Positions 58,229 to 64,000 of a DNA stretch of 64,000 bases are shown here, in pieces (position 1 is the first letter of the stretch; every line of letters starts with the position of its first letter). A program made the position numbers and the translations under genes. The notes below the pieces were generated by a model. The model was given only the letters and a program-made list of their open reading frames with translations, searched no databases and was not told where the DNA came from. Origin of the DNA: Symsagittifera roscoffensis (taxonomy: Eukaryota > Xenacoelomorpha > Acoela > Convolutidae); assembly GCF_963678635.1 (NCBI RefSeq), contig NC_087062.1:65112147-65176146 (forward strand), in the 5' to 3' direction.

Positions 58229-58605
58229 GAGTTATGTACTAGTGACTGTACTCATAGAATAATTTCAGTTAAGTTACACCGTCTTCTCGTCGTCTGGCTA
58301 TCTTATTTTTGGCCGGATAGATTCGTGCAACTTCTTAGTTTAATACCGATCTTAATCTTACTGTTATATCTCTTAGTCTCAATAGATCTAGTGTATACTG
58401 GTTTATGCGAGTTAGTTGCCACAAGGAGAACAACTGTATTCTTAGTTTCATTCAGTTTGTTCTGTTGCTGAAACTACAAGTAGTTTCAGCAGTTACAAAT
58501 AAGTGTAAATGTTAGAGATGGAATATGATTGGTTAGTTATAAATATTTTATTGTGATCTTCCATCATATATATAATTGGTCTATAAATGCTTGTTTAGAA
58601 CTGGT
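58229..58605 (-). repeat. Right LTR (5' LTR of the - strand element)
   Basis: 377 bases, direct copy of 28735-29045 with many substitutions and extra segments. On the - strand, a CCAAT (58579-58575) and a TATATATA (58574-58567) form a promoter-like pair near its start. A perfect 11 bp inverted repeat with a 2-base loop (58467-58490, arms GCTGAAACTAC) lies in a segment absent from the left LTR. Confidence 0.8.
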
Positions 58606-61130
58606 ATCCATAATTCTCAACTGTTCACCTAACATGCTTTCAAAAAACAATACCTTTAATTCAACAGCTATTGGATAAAAATCCCAGGCTGAGAATTGAG
58701 GTATTACAATGATTAAGAGCAGGACTCTCAGACATACGGCCAGACTATTTTCATATCAGATGTAGATTTCTTCCGGGGAGTCGTCTCCTCTAAGCACGCT
58801 TACACTCTACTTAACGGCCGCAGAGTTTCTCCCTTTTATACCGTGTAATAGCGGGAGACACTGAGACACTCATTCACAATCCCGAAAGGGATATAATGGT
58901 GGTCAGGCTAAATCGACCGATCAAAAGATTACGCAATTTACCCTTTAATTTAGGCTCTTTTCGGCTCTCTTCTTGTGCTTCTAGCTACTTCAGCAAATCG
59001 TGGGCACAATAAGTAAATTCTCAATTGCAAAGGAAGTAAAAGCAATTTACAGTGGCCTTAATGAGCTAACTACTATTTAGCAGCTTCTATAACGAAGCCC
59101 GAATGTCGTTCCGTTCAATCGCTTCACTATCTCGCTCTTCAGTTTTCGCTTGACGCAATTCTAAACTCGCCTACTCCAGCAGCGCAAATCGCTCACACAA
59201 TTAATTGAACCCGGTATTAAACTCGGGTTGCAATCAGCTCGCTCACACTACTAGTTCAACCCGGTACTAAACTCGGGTTCCAGCGCAACTCGCACACTAG
59301 CAAAAATTGTTATGTACTCTGACTGAGAACCAACTACTCTTAATAGTAGCCAACAACTGTTCTGACTCTTAGAGGCTCTCCGGTAACCTCAAGTTTTTTA
59401 TCTTTCTTTGCATTTAGTTTTAGTTAAGTCACGCCATTCCCTATCAGTCCTGACATCTGCTTAAATTACCCGTCTGCCACGTGCCAACTTCGGTTTTTTT
59501 ATCAATCTTTTCACGCTTATTAGATACCCGGTATGCGGTAGGTGTCACAATTTTACCAAGCAAACAAATGCCAAACGACATCTAAAATTGTTAGGGCATC
59601 TAAGGTTTTGATCTGTACTCTATTCCAATCCCGAGCTTCTAGCTATCAGGGGAACGTAGTTTGTCTATTAGAGGTCAAATCGAACCAAAAATGTCACCTC
59701 CGCAAAGCCAAGAAAATTCCCCGTTTTTTCATACTATTTACGAGACTTAATTCTCATGCTACGGTCCTATTACAATCAGATTGTTCTGGGACTACTTTTC
59801 TTTAGTCTAGTTGAATTGCTATTAAAAGATGACTCGCCAAGCTAAACTGAACTCAATATTTACCAAGTCCACTTTGAGTTAATTCTACTACTCCAAGGTT
59901 GCAATATAAAACTAAATCTCTATCAGCGCCTGCTCTAGTTCCCAGTAAATAAGTTTTCCCAAAAAGTTTTGGTAAGGTGGCCTATTCTCATTTCCAGAGT
60001 TTGGCCTTGGGAATAAGCCACTTTCCGGTGTTAATCTCGGGGTTTTCCATGCAATTTTGGGGTCAAAATGCCCAAAGGTCAACTTAAGGTTACCCAGGGG
60101 TCAATCGGGATCAAATTTCCATATTTGGGTTCAGAATCTCATGGGGGTCCTAACTACCAAGTTTCATTCATATCCCATTAATACTTCACAAGTTATCCCA
60201 TTTCTAAGGTCCATTATCACTTTTTCCGGAAAAAGGCTAATAACACCGGAGGTTTTTCCCCCGCAAGGGCTCTTTTTTCGGGGTTCGTATAATATGTCCA
60301 TTGCCGCAATAAAATCATTATGCCACCGTTCATCGTTTCGCGTAAGTTGCCTATTTCCGGTCTGGGGGTGTAATTTTTCAAGTGCTAATAGCTTTCGATA
60401 CAATCACCGGATTTGGTTCAAAATATAATACAAGATGTATCTTGCCACTACCTATCATCCCTCCAAATTTCAGCTCCCTGCACTCATTGGAGGCCGAGAA
60501 ACAACTTCCGGAAGTTAGGGGTGGGTTTGTTTACTTAGGCCATAAAACCGGATGAGGGGTTTTAGGGGTCTGAGGTTCCAAACTTAAGCTCCCCTTAACT
60601 AGGCTTACAACATACTAAATTTTGAGCCCAAAACCGCCGCTAGTTTCCGAGTTCTGATATGGTCATTCATACTTCCGTGGAGCGTTAACACTTGCCCCCA
60701 AGGGTCTGAGGGGTCCAGATTTTTGTATACCCGGGTCAAATCATCTCCAGTATCCCTCCTCTGAATTTCATAACATTAGCTTCCTGAGTTCCGATTAGGG
60801 GGGGGGGGGGGAATTCGCCGATTTTGTCAAATTTTGTTTTCTGGCATAGGAGGGATGATATCATCGAAGATTGAACTATTTTGAACTCTACCTTTTGTTT
60901 GCTACTCTACTTAACTTAATTACGAATAAATCTTACGCTCAGGTTACTATAGCATGTAATACAGTAGAATCACCAATTCTACATCAGACAAGTTTCATAA
61001 TTTTTCATTTTCATAGTTTTGTTTTGGCTTTTTTAGTCCCTCTTTGATTTTTGCTGAATTAACATGGAAATGACTTTTGCTGTTATAATTATACTGAAAC
61101 ATTTCAGTGCTAACAAGTCAGTCGGGCTCT
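58606..61130. other. GC-richer flank without recognised genes
   Basis: Composition differs from the AT-rich neighbourhood. The open frames (59542-59805 +, 60057-60428 +, 60164-60403 -) overlap each other and have no family features. Repeated phrases such as AGGGGTC(T/C) at 60095, 60550 and 60710 suggest an old repetitive element. A 14-base G run lies at 60798-60811. Confidence 0.4.
59200..59290. repeat. Two tandem AACCCGG...CTCGGGTT hairpins
   Basis: AACCCGGTATTAAACTCGGG followed by TT, then about 26 bases, then AACCCGGTACTAAACTCGGG followed by TT. Each can fold as a short hairpin, and the CTCGCTCACAC flank is also repeated. The function is unknown. Confidence 0.7.
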
Positions 61131-61227
61131 TTTCCCTTTTTCCCCCACCTGCAAATGTTTATAATTCAAATTACTGTTCACATTGTCCGATTGTCATGAA
61201 AATTGACATGCAGACTAATTAGGCCAG

Positions 61228-61450
61228 GAAAAGGCTCTTTTCCAGTTCCCCCCACCTTTCAAACTCAATTTTGAAAAGTCTGTTTAACGTTGTCATAATG
61301 AAATGAAATTTGGCTTGTTGAACAAATCGACAGTTCTGAACAGATTTGTTCTTCATACTTTACAGCGTAACATCACGCGTTTAGCCGTAATAACTCGTAA
61401 AACAAACATAAAACTCGGTATTTTGAAAGGGGGGGAACAGGAAAAGAGCC
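61228..61450 (+). mobile_element. MITE-like GGCTCTTTTCC element
   Basis: Begins GGCTCTTTTCCAGTTCCCCC and ends GGAACAGGAAAAGAGCC, with inverted TTTCAAA...TTTGAAA inside the ends. The core is shared with the other copies (GAACAGATTTGTTCTTCATA). It is flanked on both sides by second-type elements (61131-61227, 61451-61560). Confidence 0.7.
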
Positions 61451-61745
61451 CAGGAAAAACATATTTGATCTTCATAATTAACCTTGTAAAACCACTCCGT
61501 AGACCATAAATTTGATGCCTGTGTGAGGTGGGGGAGGGGGGAAGGAAAAACGGCCGTCAGTAGCTCCGAGCAACTTTGGCTCGAGCTCAAACGAGTTCAG
61601 AAAGTTCCGAAAGGCTAATTTGACCACCTGCAAATTTTTACTTAACCGCCAAACTAGTTTTTCAAAAATGAAAATCAAATGTGGGAGGGGGTGGTTGAAA
61701 AAAGTCCAACATCAAAATGAACTCTTCTCTTTTCCCCCTGCGTGC

Positions 61746-61890
61746 GAGTTTGGCTCTTTTCCACCCCTTGCCTTTCATTTTCAGTTTTGAAGAATTATTT
61801 CAACTTTTTCATAATGCCGTGAAATTTGGCATGGTCAACAAACTAACAATTTTGACTATATTTGCGCTCTCTTCCAATTTCCCCCTCCCT
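61746..61890 (+). mobile_element. Truncated MITE-like GGCTCTTTTCC element
   Basis: Starts GGCTCTTTTCCACCCC and carries the first half of the core (CATAATGCCGTGAAATTTGG). It is interrupted near 61870 by the start of another copy. Confidence 0.5.
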
Positions 61891-61923
61891 TTGTTTTTTG
61901 AAAGCCTATTTATACAGACTTTT

Positions 61924-62159
61924 GAGCTCTTTTCCACTCGCCAACCCTTAGCCCCCACATTTCTTTTTTTTATTCTCATAGTTGTTTTACTTGTTGTAAC
62001 GGCTAATTGCGTGATATTACGATGTAATGTATGAAGGACAAATGCGTTCACAATTTTTGGTTTGTCACCATGCAAAATGTCATTGAATTGTGACAATATT
62101 AAAGTAAGTAGTTTTTCAAACTTAAAATTGAAATGTGGGGGAAAGTGGAAAAGAGCCGG
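61924..62159 (-). mobile_element. MITE-like GGCTCTTTTCC element, opposite orientation
   Basis: Begins GCTCTTTTCCACTCG and ends GGGGAAAGTGGAAAAGAGCC. The core reads GCGTGATATTACGATG, CACCATGCAAAATG and TTGTGACAATATTAA, the reverse of the 62648 copy. Confidence 0.7.
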
Positions 62160-62647
62160 CTTTTGATGTTTATATAATATTCTATAACAAGTTTATAGAA
62201 CAAGGAGGAAAACGAGCCGAAAATGGCTCAGATTTCATCTTCATACCACGCATCGTTATATCAACGCATAAAACAACTATAAAAATAGAAAAATTTTAAG
62301 GCCAGGGAAAGTGAAAACAGCCGCAAAACTTTTACTAATGATTTATTTCTTCACATTGTTCATTTGCTTACATCGTCCATTAGGCCAAGGCAAACTTGTT
62401 AATTAATCTGCATGGCTAATTTTGTAAAAACCCTCTTTGCCCGAAAATTGATGGGGGCCCTAAATTGTCGTACAAGAAATTTGTCAACAACTTTGTTTTG
62501 TAATTTTACAAGGAGGTGAAAACTGAAAAAGCCGATGTAACAATGCGCAATATATCGATTTAAAGTGTGAAGAGCAACTACGTGTTCGGATTAATGAAAA
62601 TGTCTTTAATCCAAAAATGAAGGAGGGCCGGTTGTAAAAAGGACCAT

Positions 62648-62860
62648 CGGCTCTTTTCCAGTTCTTCCCCTTCCAACTTCAATTTTGAAAGCTTATTTAA
62701 CGTCGTCATATTGCAAGGAAATTTGACATGGTGAACAAACTGGCAACTGTGAACAGACTTATTCTTCATACTTCACATCAGGCATTTAGCCGTAAGAACA
62801 CGTAAAACAGACATAAAAATTGATATTTTGAAAGGTGGGGGTGAAAGTGGAAAAGATCCG
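62648..62860 (+). mobile_element. MITE-like GGCTCTTTTCC element
   Basis: Begins GGCTCTTTTCCAGTTC and ends GGTGAAAGTGGAAAAGATCC. The core includes AACGTCGTCATATTGC and GGTGAACAAACTGGCAACTG. It is a full-length example of about 210 bases. Confidence 0.7.
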
Positions 62861-62989
62861 GATCCACTAATCTTCTGAGTTTAAAGATGCCTCAATAACA
62901 TTCACGTCAAACAATGCTTTGTTAGTGTTTTAATAATCGAAGCTCACCAGTAAAAATCCGCACGTGCTTCAAATATCAAGTAAAATGTA

Positions 62990-63830
62990 TCAATTTACAC
63001 AGAAGCGAAGCGGAGCTTCGCACCACTTGCGATACAACACAAACAAAAAAAAACATAAAAAACCAAAAAAAGAACATTTTTGAATAAAAAAACTAGCTTA
63101 TATAATTTTTTTATATTTCACAATAAAAGCTCTTTTCAGGCAAACATGCCAGACACTTGAGTTTTAAATAAACGACAACGGAACAAAAATTACGAAAAGA
63201 AACAAAGCCGGCAATCTTTGAGCAGACACAAGTTTAGCTGAAAAAGATATGATTTTATAGAAAAAAATAAAGGTCTCACCCTAAAAAACAAGGCACAACA
63301 CTTGCAATTTCAACTACAATGGAAGTCGCTCAAAGCACCCGAAAAATCAGTGATGTGGCAACTAAGCTATCAATCATCGAGCTCAAACCACTTGAAAAAA
63401 AAAGATTATTTATATATTTTTTTAAAATCTGTCAAGCCCCTTTGAAACTAGAAAGAGCAGCACTTGCACTTGCACCTACAAAGAAAAATGCTTACAGCAA
63501 AAAATTGACGTGGCAACTAAGCCGAAAAACTATGAGCAGACATCAACTGAACCAAAAAAAATATATTATGAAAATTATTTTTAAAATATTTCTAGTCCCC
63601 CTCGAAATTAGAATGAACAAACTTGCAAAAACTAATAAAATTTATACTGCACAAACTTAAGTCATTGTTGCAATTTAGCCGACAAAATCTGAGCTAACAA
63701 ACAAAAACCAACAAATCATTTTTCTCTGTTTCCTTACTGAAAAAAAACGAGGTCCGTCCACGACTCGAACCCCAAACCTTAGTGTACTAAGGCAACTGCT
63801 TTGTCTTCAGGTCAAGGGAGAGGCAACCTG
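62990..63830 (-). repeat. Long tRNA-headed retroposon copy
   Basis: Read on the - strand: the tRNA-like head (63825-63749), a run of T, a TTTTGTCGGCTAAATTGC block, a GTTGCCACATCACTGATTTT block, and the GCAAGTGGTGCGAAGC hairpin (63021-63005). This order matches 5.43-6.06 kb on the + strand. Internal GGCTTAGTTGCCAC blocks repeat at about 63495 and 63355. The open frame at 63319-63660 on the + strand is antisense to it and judged chance. Confidence 0.65.
63749..63825 (-). repeat. tRNA-like head on - strand
   Basis: B box GGGTTCGAGTC (63772-63762) and an A-box-like TTGACCTGAAGAC (63815-63803). TTTGGGGTTCGAGTC is shared with the 5530-5600 head. The ends do not pair as a tRNA. Confidence 0.6.
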
Positions 63831-63894
63831 GATGAAGTTAAAAGAAGAGAAGAAGAGAAGTGAAAAAAAGTCAGCTACTTAGTCAGCAAGGATT

Positions 63895-64000
63895 TTAATT
63901 GAATTTGTTAAACTAGTTGTTAACTAGAAAAAAAGTCTTTATTCCAGTTTAATTGAATTTGTTAAACTAGTTGTTAACTAGAAAAAAAGTCTTTATTCCA
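63895..64000. repeat. 54 bp tandem repeat reaching the window edge
   Basis: Unit 63895-63948 is repeated from 63949 to the end of the window (52 bases visible, identical). Each unit holds an ACTAGTTGTTAACTAG near-palindrome. The array may continue beyond the window. Confidence 0.9.

Larger units (their letters stand above)
28735..58605 (-). mobile_element. Ty3/gypsy-type LTR retroelement with nested tandem amplification (~29.9 kb)
   Basis: Two direct repeats (28735-29045, 58229-58605) bracket gag-, RT- and RNase H-like sequence read on the - strand, with the primer site next to the right-hand repeat, so that one is the 5' LTR. Order on the - strand: leader, gag with zinc knuckle, Asn/Ser/Arg-rich region, RT start, RT core with a YLDD box, RNase H, then Ser/Thr/Pro-rich and unknown 3' frames. 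The interior is amplified: unit 34303-45762 repeats at 45763-57215, and each unit carries the RT/RNase H block twice. The frames are broken, and I could not recognise protease or integrase (HHCC, DDE). No target duplication is seen at the outer ends. Confidence 0.85.

Noticed and set aside
28735-58605. DIRS-type or LINE element instead of an LTR element
   Set aside because: Direct terminal repeats, a primer site next to the 5' one, a CCHC gag and gypsy-type RT/RNase H order fit Ty3/gypsy. No tyrosine recombinase or endonuclease is seen.
60057-60428. 123-residue + strand frame and 79-residue - strand frame
   Set aside because: They overlap on opposite strands, with no domain, in DNA with repeat-like phrases.
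63319-63660. 113-residue + strand frame near the right end
   Set aside because: Lys-rich antisense of the tRNA-headed retroposon; no family features.

Overview
This is a window of nuclear DNA from an animal, most likely a marine or soft-bodied invertebrate, that I cannot place further. It is AT-rich. Its genes have GT-AG introns (one donor and acceptor are weak), and most of the DNA is transposable elements, tRNA-headed retroposons and small inverted-repeat elements. There is no bacterial-style gene packing, no CRISPR array and no convincing complete tRNA or rRNA gene.

Left part (1-20.1 kb): three host genes. The last exon of PSMC3 (proteasome ATPase Rpt5) ends at 453 on the + strand. It is followed on the same strand by NDUFS7 (complex I PSST subunit): three exons are clear (2764-2941, 3286-3444, 9607-9861), and the 5' exon with the mitochondrial presequence was not found. 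NDUFS7's 6.2 kb last intron holds tRNA-headed repeats and a degenerate ~160 bp tandem array. On the - strand a three-exon gene (20123 down to 17049) encodes a complete ~574-residue major facilitator transporter of the SLC18B1/DHA1 type with a long charged tail. A frame-broken possible secreted protein lies at 13563-13950 (- strand).

Middle part (20.1-28.7 kb): repeat-rich, with no gene recognised. It has a 1.25-1.28 kb direct repeat pair (21.2 and 23.0 kb), a second diverged direct pair (24.4 and 26.0 kb), a non-autonomous DNA transposon of 457 bp with a perfect 9 bp target duplication (25362-25818), and clusters of small elements ending in GGCTCTTTTCC / GGAAAAGAGCC.

Right-centre (28.7-58.6 kb): a ~30 kb Ty3/gypsy-type LTR retroelement on the - strand. 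It is bracketed by two diverged direct repeats of 311 and 377 bp that act as LTRs, with a tRNA-3'-end-like primer binding site just inside the right-hand (5') one. The interior is not one element but a nested tandem amplification: an 11.45 kb unit is present twice, and each unit contains a 3.7-3.9 kb reverse transcriptase/RNase H block twice, giving four RT/RNase H copies head to tail. All four carry the same frame breaks, so a dead element was amplified. The internal copies are nearly identical while the LTRs are well diverged. This is the most unusual structure in the window; an assembly artefact cannot be excluded from sequence alone.

Right end (58.6-64 kb): a somewhat GC-richer stretch without recognisable genes, with hairpin repeats near 59.2 kb, several more GGCTCTTTTCC elements (61.1-62.9 kb), a long tRNA-headed retroposon copy on the - strand (about 62.99-63.83 kb), and a 54 bp tandem repeat that runs off the window edge.
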